Made by a program: the position numbers and the translations under genes
The notes under the pieces: model-generated
Databases searched by the model: none
Seen by the model: only the letters and a program-made list of their open reading frames with translations
What the model was told of the DNA's origin: nothing
NCBI RefSeq assembly: GCF_014839805.1
Contig: NC_051124.1
Coordinates: 9,176,001-9,240,000, forward strand
Source: Manduca sexta
Taxonomy: Eukaryota > Arthropoda > Insecta > Lepidoptera > Sphingidae
DNA length: 64,000 nt
Direction of reading: 5' to 3'
Shown here: positions 12,472 through 24,600 of the stretch, in pieces
Layout: each line of letters opens with the position of its first letter
How positions within the stretch are numbered: position 1 is the first letter of the stretch

Positions 12472-12714
12472 TACAATCTCAACATTAAAATTAAACTATT
12501 TTTCGGATTTCATTGCGGTTTTAATATTTTAGTTTTGTTCCCGACATTTCGACGTATGAACAACACCTCGGGCCCCCCCGTGACCATGAAGGCTGCAAAG
12601 TTTCGAAATGTGGGGAGAAAACTAAAATATAAAACCGCGATAAAATCCGAAAAATAGTTTAATTTTAATGTCCAACATTCGCGTAAATATAAGAAATCAT
12701 TATACAATCTCAAC
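12472..12714 (+). mobile_element. Short Penelope-like foldback element with 12-bp target duplication
   Basis: TACAATCTCAAC occurs at 12472-12483 and 12703-12714, flanking a 219-bp element. Its left part (TTAAACTATTTTTCGGATTT) is an imperfect inverted copy of its right part, which ends with the same AACATTCGCGTAAA.ATAAGAAATCATT tail as the element at 10.2 kb. It has no coding sequence. Confidence 0.78.
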
Positions 12715-12715
12715 G

Positions 12716-14440
12716 TAAATGTATTTCATTATGTTATTTTTCATCCAACGATACTATTCAAGTTTCCACGCTCGCAAATCGTAGCGCATGGTTATGACTT
12801 ATGACGTAATGCTCATTCTTGTCAACCGATGTGGAGATAATAACAGCAATTATTCGAGCAAAGCCTGTGAACTTGAATTTTAATTAGCCATTGAAACACG
12901 CAAACCCGTTACACAGGTAGCAATTATGTAACAAAAAACATATTAATTCAACGCAATACAAAATCAAGAAGCGGATAAAAGTCACTAACGATGTTCCTGG
13001 TCCAGAAGAAATTAGATTGTGTGAGTATATTAATTGTAATTCTATTTAAATTGGCCATGTCCGTTTTACTGTAATTTTGGCGGTACTTGTTTTGCTCGAG
13101 TTGCAAATGGACTTTAATTTAATAATCAACAAAATTGTTTTCCTCTTCGTATATTAATTTTAATTTACACTCGATACGGTTAGGATTTTTTATTAAAAGG
13201 AAATATAAAAAAAATATTTAAAATGAAACCATTCATTAGGTACAAAAGTGTAGCGATGCGTCTTAAAATATAGTAAATTTTACTAACAAGATTTACATTG
13301 TTTAGGAACAGCTTTCCAATATATCTTTCTTCAGCAGTATGCCATAAATCTGCTAATTTGATATGTACACAGTCCTTTTCGTCCCTTCTCAGCAACAAGT
13401 TGCGTCTAGAAAGTATTGTTAGCCGTGATCTATTATTCTGATCCTCTAGTAATAGCGGATTTATTGCTCTTTAGACTATCGGTAACACAATAAAGCCTAT
13501 GTGACTTAGTTCTTTGATTTCGCTGGTAAAATTGTAAATAATAATTTTAATGCATTCAATACCTCGTATGAAATTTTTTTCTTTACTAGGAGATTATGTA
13601 TGAAGTGAGTTAGAATCTGTATCCTTAACAAATGCTTATGCCTAAAGTAAAATTTGTTCCAGTTACAGGATCTATGTTTTATAATGTCATGTCCTCTTCG
13701 TGTTTATTTTTTTTTTCTATGTATTGTAAAAGTCTGTAACATTCAGTGGAATTACTAGTACTTAATAAGTAATTTTCATCAATAAATCTATAATTATTAT
13801 TAATATTGTGCGCAATATAAGACAAATTAATTGGTATCCTGAATATAATTACAGTTATTACACAAACCATTTGATTGCATCTTGCCTTAATTAGTATACG
13901 TCCTTTGATTGGGTTGTTGTTTCTGCAATATTTGACTCTCATAGTGCGATATGACAATTTGTTTGAATTAGATCATTAATACGTACATAACTGTATTGCT
14001 ATTTATAATTCTAACCCATATTACTTATTTCATACCCATTTGATAAAATGAAATTTCCCGACGCCACAGCAACAATAAAGCCAAAATACTCAAATTTCAG
14101 AGCGTAAACGTAAAAAATAATACAGAATAAAAGAATTTGCGGGGCGGCTTCATGAAACATGCACGCCAAAGCTCCTCTCAACGTAATAAGACATTTTTAT
14201 ATTGGATAGAACAATACAACGTATTCTGACCACGTATGCCATTAAAGCACGCGTCCCTAGTTACGGAATAAGCAAAACATCACCGGCATCAATCTTACTA
14301 ACCGTACTGTTGCATAGTAACTGCAAGCGTTACGGATGGATGGCTACATAAATTATGATTGCAAAGTAAAAAAAATGTTCGAGATTCGAGGGTTTTTGCT
14401 TACCATTCATTTATATTGTTAATGATTTAAATTATATTTA
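12716..14440. other. No gene recognised
   Basis: AT-rich. Two - strand ORFs (13180-13398, 13679-13957) have no recognisable motif. No repeats identified here. Confidence 0.4.
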
Positions 14441-14444
14441 GAGT

Positions 14445-14735
14445 CTGTAGTAGGCTAATAACTTTTATTTTTGATCTGAAAGGGCTAGTGGTAGGGTATA
14501 ATATATCCGACCGGATAGTAACCACCGTATTCAAGGTGTTAAAATCCGCCATAGTAGCCCACGTAAATGTGTGGCATTCGGAGATCAGCCTGTGTATATC
14601 CGGTTCCAATAGGCCGACATAATTGTGTTGTCTGTCGAGGGGTAATCATCTTTCGTCAGTCAACATTTTATTGGACCCCGCTCCACATACCATCAGGTGC
14701 AGTGGGCATTTTGCCGTGCATATTAGAAAAATACT
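14445..14735 (+). mobile_element. Repeat family F copy
   Basis: Shares AGTAGCCCACGTAA, CGGTTCCAATAGGCCGACAT, GTCGAGGGGTAATCATC and CATCAGGTGCAGTGGGC with copies at 27.1, 33.2, 37.4, 54.9 and 61.4 kb. No coding sequence and no pol III boxes seen; it may be the 3' end of a non-LTR element. Confidence 0.65.
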
Positions 14736-15196
14736 AAGTAATTATTTGGCAGGAACTGCAACGACTGCTCACTGCAGTATCTTTTTTAAAGCTATAAATC
14801 TAATTTATAACGTTTTTAAAGTTCATAACCAATTCTATAAACCTCATTAGAAAAACTAGTAACCACACATAAGAATACTTAACCAGTTCCTTGGCAAAAA
14901 GTAGTTGTGGCTGATTTACAAGCGTTCATAGACTGTGACCACAATTAAGCAGCTTCTAACGCGGTCAGCGCTTTGATGAATAACGTGATGGTAAAAAGCT
15001 GGAGTCTTCGTGCATCGCCGAGCGCGGCAGCCGTTGCTCCTGATCATTACCAAGCATTCGAGGAATAGTTAAAGTTCAAACTGAAAAACAGAAACATGGT
15101 CTGTTAGTGTCTGTATTGCAATCCATTATGTCAATATATGATTGACGCCTTAGTACTCAACTGGTTTTTGCTTTTGCTTCTAACTTTTTTTAAGAT

Positions 15197-15295
15197 AAAC
15201 ATAAGTAACGCCTAAAAAGTTATATGGCGATAAATTAGTAAATAGCGTCACAAAGGACAATGAACAAAGTCAAACTAATGCCAAGGTAATATGCA
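15197..15295 (+). repeat. 99-bp direct repeat, copy 2
   Basis: Second copy, same orientation, 3976 bp from the first. The unique sequence between them encodes nothing recognisable, which argues against an LTR pair. Confidence 0.9.
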
Positions 15296-15299
15296 TCTT

Positions 15300-16600
15300 C
15301 TCCTAGAATCTAAGTTCTATTATGAATAAAAAGTAGCTTCTTTGATCCATGGTTTGCGTGTTAAATCCATCGAATGGTTTCTGCGTTTCCCTCTAAATAA
15401 CAAATTTCTTGATAACTAATTTCAATTAAATTCATGGGAAGTAGAATTTACGAGTTACATTTCTGTAACAGTATTTATCCGGTTCCTCTCAGCTAAGATT
15501 AAGATCTGCCTAGGATTGGGAGAATAGGGACTTATTATTTAGTCGACGTTTTCACCCACTTGATAACACAGCAGTTACATGACTAATTTTATAGAAAAAG
15601 TTTGTCAAGAATACGTTTCAAATGATTTGTGAGATTTTGCTTCTAACTTGCAAATTTGTCTATTGAAAATTCTTTTCCAGATTTAAATCTAAATAATATT
15701 TTACCCACATTACACTGCAAAAGTGTAGCTTACTATTATTGAAAAAGATTTTATCAATTCAGTAGATCCAAAGGTTACAAGTAAACTTAAAATCATTATT
15801 ACATTAGTGTAGTTTGGCAAAGTTGTTAATATTTACATTATACGAGGAATAGTTGTTACTCTGATAGGTCAATTTAGCCCGTCTAATCTGTCAACCCACG
15901 GCGTCTGGAATATTGATTAACCCTTTGGGAACGCTCGGATACTTGATGTGCAATTTGTCTACAGTGACCCATTTTAACATAATTATTATGATGATCAATC
16001 ACGGAGGTTCTGACGCTCAACTATATTCTTGACGTTATTAATATTATTTGTATTAAGTTTTGGTTAAGGAATTATATTCGAATTAATTGTATATTTACCA
16101 TTTTCATCTAGTACTAAATCTATTTTCGTGATTCAAATCGTTGAATGTTTATTCATTGGCAATAGAAGAAAAAATTGTTAATCAAAAATGTTAGTCCTTA
16201 TATTATACCTAATACTTCATCCTACTATGCCAGCTTTTGAAGCATTAACTCGAAAGGAAACTGATTCATTAAATCATTTTTGAACACATCACAGTTTTCA
16301 CCCAGACATAACATAAAAATAACCGCTCTAAATTTTAAACCGTTCATAAAATATTTCCTTTCGCAACTCAAATTCCCAAATTCATGGAAGATCTCATGGT
16401 AATAATTTTAATGTCAATGTATGCGTCCGATATTACCCTTCTCACGTTTAATGAATATGCAAATTGGGAGCCAATCAGCAGTACAATTACCTATTTATCG
16501 ACGATACCGTATAGTAGCGATGGAAATTAGAATTAGCTGGGAATTGGTTTTATATTGCCCTTTTCGGTGTTTTAGAGATTAGTGATTAAGTATTGTTAAT
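15300..16600. other. No gene recognised
   Basis: AT-rich DNA with no ORF above 60 codons, no repeats recognised. Confidence 0.4.
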
Positions 16601-16609
16601 TAGCTGTCT

Positions 16610-16800
16610 ATGACTAATAAAGGGCCTGTTTATGGGTTATTCTGCTCAGTATCAGTCAGGAGTCTGGAATTTGTGCCCGATATGGCGATAGGCTCGCCCC
16701 CTATCACATCATGGGACGGAACACACTTGGCGAAAAGTGGGTGCCATGGTTGCGCCTCTGCATACCGCTTCGGGGATAAAATGCGTGATGTTGTGTGCGT
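16610..16800 (+). mobile_element. SINE family E body, no head
   Basis: Contains GGAGTCTGGAATTTGTGCCC, GATATGGCGATAGGCTCGCC, ATCACATCATGGGACGGAA and GCTTCGGGGATAAAA, as in the copies at 25.1 and 26.1 kb. The 87-codon ORF across it is a chance frame. Confidence 0.75.
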
Positions 16801-18111
16801 TGTGTGTTTATGGGTTAATTGTATTTATTATATCGTCCTGTTATCTAATTCAAAGATTTTATGGTGGCTTTAAAATGATTTGTATTTGAACAATTCTTGA
16901 TGACATTTTTATTTCTCTTGTCTCTGTTGGTCTTATTTTTACCTCTAATATCTATTTATCAATTAGACTACCTGGTTTTCTTATATTTTTAACTGACTGA
17001 AAAAATCTCGATTCTACGGTCTTGTATTTTTTCTTTATTACAAAATTTATGACGATGCTGACATCTCAAGGCTGTTAGGCTTCAAATATTTTACGCAGCG
17101 CCATTATAATGTATTCGTCACCTATAAAGTCTCGACCGGTTTAATTAACCATGCCATTGACCTCTGGTTAAATCGAGAGATATTTTGTAAATTTATGCAC
17201 GCGATTTCGGTCAACGATTTAAAATCAGCTGTCGATTGTATTGTGAAACTTACTACTAACATCTGCTTTGAAAATGCATATAACTAGGTTATGAAATAAA
17301 ATGACTAATCTGTAGTATATAAATATAATCGAAAATTAAGAAGTGCTAACCGAGATACCGAGGAATGAAGCCGTTTTAAACATCCGTATTCCTAGCATCC
17401 AGTAAGACGCTAATCACAAGAAACATTAAAATGCCAAACCAGAACTTTTATTGCTTTATTAGAAAAGGATATTACCTTGTACGTCATATGGGCTGTCGCC
17501 TAGACGCAACTCAGACTGGAACGTGTAATAAAATCTAGATTTTCCATATCCTCTCGTAATGGCATCGCATCTTTTTGTACATGTCCATTCACAACGGAAG
17601 CTGTGGGTGTTTTCTTATCGCCGCAAACGGGTGTAAAAGCAATGAACATGCAATGAAAGTTGAATGCGTTTGAATGTTCATTAATCACGTTTCCATTCAT
17701 TGGATGCTTCTTGGCATTGGCATTTCTATTGATGAGCCTTCTAAGCATATGTAGATGCAATTTAATTAATTGCGCATTGATTACTACTAAATATGTAGGG
17801 ATAAACGTAGATTTGGGCTTGAATATAAAAATATCTGTCATACATATTATCATTACAATAAGTTCTTCAGTTAATCATTGTAACTTTGACTTTAACCGCG
17901 ACAATTTCAACTAATACGAAATAGTTCTACTCATGCTAAATTTAACAACTTGTCAACCTTCAAAAACAGCAAACAAAGCTGGTACCAACTAATAGCGAAA
18001 AACAAAGCGTGATTCGCGTATTTGTCGTAAAATTTAACTCGAGCGTCTGCCAGCACCAACAATGAGGTTCGTCGCTCTCCACTCGCTCGTTAGTCGCTTC
18101 CACTTTTACAT

Positions 18112-18119
18112 TATATAAA
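18112..18119 (+). promoter_or_regulatory. Candidate TATA box
   Basis: TATATAAA about 3.1 kb upstream of the MOXD1 ATG, followed by a CpG-containing stretch (18140-18265) unlike the surrounding AT-rich DNA. A non-coding first exon could start here. No initiator or donor was proven. Confidence 0.18.
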
Positions 18120-18489
18120 AAGTTTTTTTCCCACACCCCGATGAACGCAAAGTTCTCAGGATTATCTGAACGCTCGGCACTATTCGCCTCTACTCGGCTC
18201 TCTTTGTTTCCTATAACCACCGATTTTAGTGCATTCTCCTGTTAACCGTACAAGGTTACGTGGCCTTGCGAGGCTTTTTACCGACACTTTGGTGGGTTGC
18301 TTCTGTTTTTTAAACTATGACGTAATTTTGATACGGATCTAGTTATTTTGATATGCTGCTTTTAGATTTTGTGTGCTCAGATATTGCTGCTTTTGGTGTT
18401 TTGTTAAAAGGCAGTAAGATTTTATCGGTCATAATATATTCATCGACTCATATCCTTTAAAAGATGGGACTCTTTGTTTCGCTCAATGC

Positions 18490-18583
18490 TATCGATATAT
18501 TTCCGAAAAGGATTTAAAATCCGTCTAATAGCCATGAGAACGCAACTGCACATCGTTCAAATGAATCGGTATGCATATCGATA
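18490..18583 (+). promoter_or_regulatory. Two DRE-like TATCGATA octamers
   Basis: Perfect TATCGATA at 18490-18497 and 18576-18583, with a further TATCGATT at 18591. TATCGATA is the DREF-binding core-promoter element known from Drosophila. ATCGAT motifs also occur at 7071, 7086 and 19080. Two octamers within 95 bp is notable, but the short AT-rich palindrome makes chance likely. Confidence 0.2.
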
Positions 18584-19677
18584 AAAATCGTATCGATTTT
18601 AGTAGATCGAGGCTTTCCGTCGAAGCGTTCTTTCATTTTGAACGTAACGAGAGCCGAACGGTCCAACTTCCTCCCAATAAGTGGATAATGACGTCTTGTT
18701 TCTTAGCACGACCGCAATTGCCATAGTTTTTGTAGTTGATCGCCTTTCCGTCGTGATTATTGAATGAAAAAAAATTAGGCGAATCACCGAAGCCAATGAT
18801 GTCTTGAATAATTTTTGCTGGAGTGTATAAAGTGTACTATGCATTTGTCATAAGATTATTTGTTAGAACTTAGAAGTATGCATATCACTTTAAAATACAC
18901 CTATTTTCAAAAATCATTTTCTAATTTCAGATAATTACAATCAGGATTTTACAACTCGCCTTCAAAGTATTATTATAAGAAAAAGTGACGCCGAACATAT
19001 AGGAAAACTATAATCATTAAGCTGTAACTAAAAACATATTCTATACATAGTGTGGTTTCGGACTACAATCGATAATTGTAACATCGATAATTCAAAACTG
19101 CGGTGGCAGCGAAGCTCTTCGCACGGCTTCCGAACGGCTCGGCCAGTACCATTTCAAAACAATCGGATTCGACAATTCTAGGCTCCATTCAAGGAGGAAC
19201 TCCAAACCAAAGCCACTTAATGTCGTCGCTTTCATTAAGACCAGAACTGAAGTTAGCAACTGGCCATTCACAATAGGTTTTGTTAATTTTGTAGCCATGA
19301 GTTTGTCTAGCAATTTTATAATCCTGCTTGGTTCAATCTTGAGTCTTTAATCATTTTTTTCAATTTATTGCGTAGCCTTGTAAACGAGCAATAGGTCACT
19401 TAATAAGTGCTCTGCATCACTTATAAAAAATCACGGTATTGGAAGAATAATTGTTGCGCCGCCAGCCTTAAGGGGAATGAATATGGTAATCCTTAATCCA
19501 TGATTTTCTGAAGTCTATTACCAATAGTAAGGAATCTCGGCACCATACGAATAGCAGCTACTTGACACTTACGATCGATATTTTTTTGGGAGATAGATAT
19601 GCCTAGGACGAGCCGTATCTTTCATTTTGTACACAAAACTAAAATGGGTCTGCTGCATGCTTCTACCAAGATTTAAT

Positions 19678-19791
19678 AGCTGGCAAATAACTTGCACTCT
19701 ACGACGTGGTGGGGGATTCTTTTTATACGTAACATTTACTTACAAAAAAGTCCACCACCACGCGGTAGTCTTCTCAAGTTATTTACCAGTT
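19678..19791. repeat. Imperfect hairpin, arms about 47 bp
   Basis: Left arm 19678-19724 and right arm 19744-19791 pair through AAATAACTTG/CAAGTTATTT, CGTGGTGG/CCACCACG and a T/A tract, with a loop of about 19 nt. Could be a foldback element remnant or a small-RNA hairpin. Confidence 0.7.
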
Positions 19792-20041
19792 AGTATACCA
19801 AACTTGCCATGACATTTGTGCTATAAAACATATTTCTACGTCACATTACATTTTGCCATAGGTCCAAATAATGTGCCCCCGTAAGTTGTCCACGTAAACT
19901 TACATGATTTATTCAAAGATTTGCTCGTAAATTCAGTGTTATCCGACTCGCCCCGGGGAGCAGATGGCGGCGTCGTCTTTTTTGCACCGAATTAAATTCT
20001 CACGTTTATTTTCCGTGTTGCTTGTTCATATTTTTGTTGGG

Positions 20042-20400
20042 CTAGGTGTTGCTCGCGGCTTCGTCCGTGTGTAGCCTTTACCGCTACAAAAGTCTCAAAA
20101 ACAATACGTTGCTTGCGCCATCTATGAAAAAATCTGATAAAAAAAATCACTCTAAATTCCCTAAAACCATACGACGCTAGCGCCATCTATTGAAAAAATC
20201 AGATTAAAATGCAATAAAATCCTCATGGAAGCAAATTACCGAGATAAAAAGTAGCCTATGTGTTAATTCAGGATATGGTCTAATCGGGAGCCAAATTTCA
20301 ACCAAATCAGAAAAGGTGTTTCCGTGTTTAGTTCTAACGAACATACAATTATCGACAAATCTGCACAAACTTTCGCATGTATATTATTTAGATTAGATCT
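20042..20400 (-). mobile_element. Helitron-like dispersed repeat
   Basis: Begins on the + strand with CTAGGTGTTGCTCGCGGCTT, the reverse of a Helitron 3' end. Carries GCGCCATCTAT twice and AAAAAGTAGCCTATGTGTTA, GCCAAATTTCAACCAAATC, all shared with 24190-24440. Confidence 0.6.
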
Positions 20401-20919
20401 ATTGGTGTTATAAGTTTGAGATCACTGATTACCATGGCTACATGTCACATCTAATAAACCGATGCGATTTTAGATCACAAAACATTTCTTACAGCATTGA
20501 ACGTAACCCTGTTATATTTCGTAGCTTTTTGTATAATAATAAGTGTTAGAGTGGCTCAACAACCTATACAAATCTGTATCTTTATATATTCCTATAAAAA
20601 TATATTTTTTTTAATTATAAGTACAGGTATAAAAGAAACGATATCTTAAATCTAAATCTATTATTTTGAGTGCCCAATCGAGTCAGCTGTAACTGCTTTT
20701 GTTTATATAGAACGGATATAAACCGATTAAAAATTAGTTCCACTACCCATAAAGAAGAGACAAGTGCAGTGTCTGAAATGTGGAAGTCGCAAACAAATTT
20801 CTAGGTGTTTGTTAATAACACCTAATTGGGCAATTTTGTGAATAGCCCCGTCTTTATGAGACTATTGACTCATACGGATGATGGCGCCAAACTGTGACTA
20901 GTATGTTAATCAGACGACC

Positions 20920-21019
20920 GCCGCTACCACAAACTCTCGACAATTACCGGCCGGCAACCAAACGAGTTTGGGACCGCACTCGTGTGACGCGAGTTTTTGT
21001 CGCCCGTGGTAGCGGCCAC
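20920..21019. repeat. Inverted repeat in CpG-rich DNA upstream of exon 1
   Basis: GCCGCTACCAC (20920-20930) and GTGGTAGCGGC (21009-21019) are exact reverse complements, with ACAAACTC/GAGTTTTTGT pairing imperfectly inside. The stretch is unusually CpG-rich for this window. Confidence 0.7.
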
Positions 21020-21212
21020 GCCGGAAATGTTACCTGTTTATCGACTGCATCCTTGTGCTACAACATTTTTTGTACACCTTTTATTATTTTAACAATGTAG
21101 ATGTAATTAAAGCTTTCGAGTCGAAAGATTTGTGGCTTGTACGTCACTAACCTTGTTTAACGGCTACTAAATTAGTTTTAAACGACTAAATAAGTGTTTT
21201 ATTTTGTTACAG

Positions 21213-21247
21213 ATCTTTCATAAGTAATGAGCGAGCAATAAAACGAA
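21213..21247 (+). promoter_or_regulatory. 5' UTR piece with upstream splice acceptor
   Basis: TTTTGTTACAG ends at 21212, 35 bp before the MOXD1 start codon, and fits a splice acceptor. If used, the ATG exon is preceded by at least one non-coding exon, and the promoter lies further left. The upstream exon was not identified. Confidence 0.45.
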
Positions 21248-21682
21248 ATGCATTTACAAATAGCTTTAATGTTAAGCATCTTTTTACTCTGCGATGCGAA
21301 ACTGCCAAGATTTAAGCAACATACTATATCAAATGGGTTAACGAATCCCAAACAAAACACGCAAGCGATGCGACTACTGCAAGTAGAGGCGAAGAACGAG
21401 AAAACTAGTGCAATCGTCGGTGAATACAAAACGAGACATCGGAGAGATGTGTTCGATTCGAAGTCTTATGAATCGAGTTTGACGTGGGCTCACTCGGAGA
21501 GATTAGACGACAACGGCGATGTTTTATTACGCTGGGTGAATTCGGATTCGAGTATAACGTTCAGGTTGGAAGCGAGAACTCGTGGTTACGTCGCGCTGGG
21601 CTTCAACTCTGCGAGAAACGTGAGAGGAGCTGATTTGGTCGTCGCCTGGGTAGACGACAGGAATGGCAACGCGCAAATTTTG
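21248..21682 (+). CDS. MOXD1: MOXD1-like exon 1: signal peptide, propeptide, start of DOMON
   Basis: Encodes residues 1-145. The ATG at 21248 is followed by a hydrophobic stretch ending near residue 17, as expected of a secreted protein, so this start is preferred. A basic RHRR lies at 63-66. From about residue 75 the sequence has DOMON character (LTWAH, then GYVALGFN and GADLVVAWVDD). The donor is GTGAGT at 21683, phase 0. An ORF read-through of 23 residues into the intron is not part of the protein. Confidence 0.92.
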
Positions 21683-24600
21683 GTGAGTTTTAAAAATCAA
21701 ACATCTGTCGCTTCGTTCGCACGGTGTTGTGTATCCGAATTTAAAACTGCATAAATATGTATTCGGATATTTTTAGATATTTATTACCGTTTTATAACTC
21801 TCATTAATTAGATTGTTTATCTCTTCCGTGTATTATATTTAATATAAATTACAGTTCCTTCACCTTTTTTTTGATAGATTTCTCACGATTTAATATTAAT
21901 TTAATTTTTAAGGAAACGAACGAATTATCTTTAGCAGTAGTTAGAGTGTCATTGTTAGGTAAGTTAATTAGTGATTTCGCATTCATTATGCAAATGCGAT
22001 GGCCGGATACACGTTCAAATGCCCTGTTTATTCTATTTAATAGATTTGCTGTCGTATTTTCTTTTAACAATGGGACGAGTTAATGTCCTCATGAAGTTCT
22101 GATAATTATCACATTTCTATGTTAGAGCGAGCAATTATAATTCTAAAGAACAAGCGGAAAAATCTAAGGAACGTTTTAGTTTTAATATTAATGTTAGCTA
22201 CTGAATATTGAACCTTGAAACAGTTTAATATGATTTTTTTTTATTAAAGAATATACAGTTTATTATCCCTTGTGTGGAATATTAATGCAAAAAAAATAAT
22301 GTGTACAATGAAATCTATTTGTTTATACCGTTTATCTGTTTTGAGTCATTGACATCGGTATTTTTGAGTGACTCATGCATACTATTCGCGATTGCTATTC
22401 GTAATGCAAAGAAATCTTTAGTACGCACTTTTTTTACTACGTATTATTATTGCTTTTGAGTTTCGCATAATGTGGTCAGTTATACTCTAGCTTGTAGGTA
22501 CCTACATTATTGAGCTGCGATAGCCTAGTTGGGAATGGACTGCCGAGAAGAATGTCCGCAGGTTCAAAACCCAAGGGCAAGCACCTCTGATTTTCTAAAG
22601 TTATTGCATTATTTGTGACTTATCGCTTGCTTTAACGTTGAAGGTAAACATCGTGATAAAACCTGCATACTCGAGAAGTTCTCACTAAACATATTGAGGG
22701 TATGTGAACTCTGCCAATCCGTACTAGGCTCGCGTGGTGGACTAAGGCATAATCCCTCTTATTAGTAGAGGAGGCCCGAGCCCAGCGGTCCGGCAATATA
22801 TACATGATAATATAGATATGATCAGCCATACAGCGTAGCGTGTACGTAAATATTTCTGTCTACATCCAAAACGCCAGGCCGACAAAAAGCAAGCTACTGT
22901 TGAAGTATGCAACATCTCACGTTGTTAATGTCTTACCAGAATTAAAAAAGTTATCACTATACATGCTGTCCCTACGTTTAATCGTCGAAATTTCAGTCCT
23001 ACTTGCTTCTTAGAGCATAAAATAGCTTCAAGCGATAAAGATATTTTTTAGTTTTTATCGTCATAACAAAATAATTTTGACAACCCTAGTTCTCCGGTTA
23101 TTTTTAATTACACGGCAGTGACATTATATATAGAAGGTACAGTGCAGCCCGAAAATAATAATCAAGGAGAGACGCGTCGGTCACCACAATGTACCGGCAC
23201 GTGTTACCGCATAGAGAGTACAATGATTGTAGGGATCATTGATAGAAAAAAGCGAAAAAAAAGCGGCGATAGCCTAATTGGGTGTGAAACGGACTGCCGA
23301 GACGAATGTCCGCAGGTTCAAATCCCAAGGGCACACACCTCTGACTTTTCTAAAAAAATCATGTGTGTATTCTTTGTGAATTTATCGTTCGCTTTAACGG
23401 TGAAGGAAAACATCGTGAGGAAACCTGCACATCTGAGAAGTTCTCTATAGGAATTTCGAAGGTGTGTGAAGTCTACCAATCCGCACTAAGCCAGCGTGGT
23501 GGACTAAGGCCTAATCCCTGTCAGTAGTAGAGGAGGCCCGTGCTCAGCAGTGGGCAAGTATATAATACAGGGCTGATATTATATTATAGGGAGGGCCTGT
23601 TTCACAACTGAGTAAATACTACTCTTTACAAATGTATAAGCCAACCAAATACAGAAGTCACTCTAATCTCGTTCCCAAATAAATGATAATGAAATTAGTA
23701 TTATCTATATTAGCTGTTTAATCCATTGATTGTCTGTCAGCTACCAGGTGGTCGCTGGTAGCCCTTAGAAAGAGACTTTAATAGGCATGAAATAAAGTAC
23801 GTTTTTGTTAATTCTGTTTTTACAGTCTGATTATACATTATTACGATAACTGTCAAATATAATACTTAGAACTTGTGAAAGCGGCCTTAATTGTCATTTC
23901 ACTTCCGCGGTAATTATAAAATCTGTAACTCTATCGTCCATTATCTTACGGTGGATGACATCTACGCAAGTCATTTTCCGCTCCAAACGCAAACCGCAGG
24001 GTTGGCAAGAGCGTATTTTTTTCTATAGAAACAATAGTTTTGCGAGTTTTCGACGGGCGTGTCGTCGACCGAGAGTCGAACCGTGACGGTCAACACGCTG
24101 TTACGAATAATACAAATTGTGTGGTAATGTATTTAAGATGGAACGTTTTTGTGGTACAGGATGGTTGTTGTGGATAAAAATTATGATAGACATGGTGTTG
24201 CTCGTGGCACGCATGCGTTAAAGACATGCTACAAAAATCCCTAAATCACTGTAGAGATCGCTAGCGCCATCTATTTAAGTGATTAGAATATAAAATTTAT
24301 TTATTTCTTATGAAAGTAAATTACCGTGACAAAAAGCCTATGTGTTAATCCAGGACCTGGTCTACCTGTGTGCCAAATTTCATCCAAATCCGTTAGTCTG
24401 TTTCTGTGTTTACTTGTAACAAACATTTAAACATTATCGCATTTTTTTACATTTAAGTTACTAGTAGGTAGGAAGTGAGATTAGTGGACCTTTCAACAGC
24501 GTAACTTTTTCCAAATTACAGTAATATTTAACGATACAAATAGTTCAGTTAAAACAGAATCTCGACAAACGAGATATGATGTCCCTCATTATGTCCAGTA

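Larger units (their letters stand above)
16870..19670. other. No gene recognised upstream of MOXD1-like gene
   Basis: AT-rich with CpG-richer stretches at about 18040-18290, 18600-18720 and 19100-19160. Several - strand ORFs of 70-117 codons (17500-17853, 17960-18220, 18599-18844, 19092-19313) show no family motif. Regulatory sequence of the downstream gene is possible; weak motif candidates are listed separately. Confidence 0.35.

Noticed and set aside
11221..15295. 99-bp direct repeats as LTRs of a retrotransposon
   Set aside because: No primer-binding site, polypurine tract, gag or pol lies between them, and they lack TG...CA ends.
17500..17853. 117-codon - strand ORF
   Set aside because: No recognisable motif, no splice signals, typical chance ORF in this composition; kept only as part of the unassigned stretch.
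21683..21754. Read-through of exon 1 giving a 168-codon ORF
   Set aside because: GTGAGT at 21683 and perfect frame continuity with exon 2 make the last 23 residues intronic.
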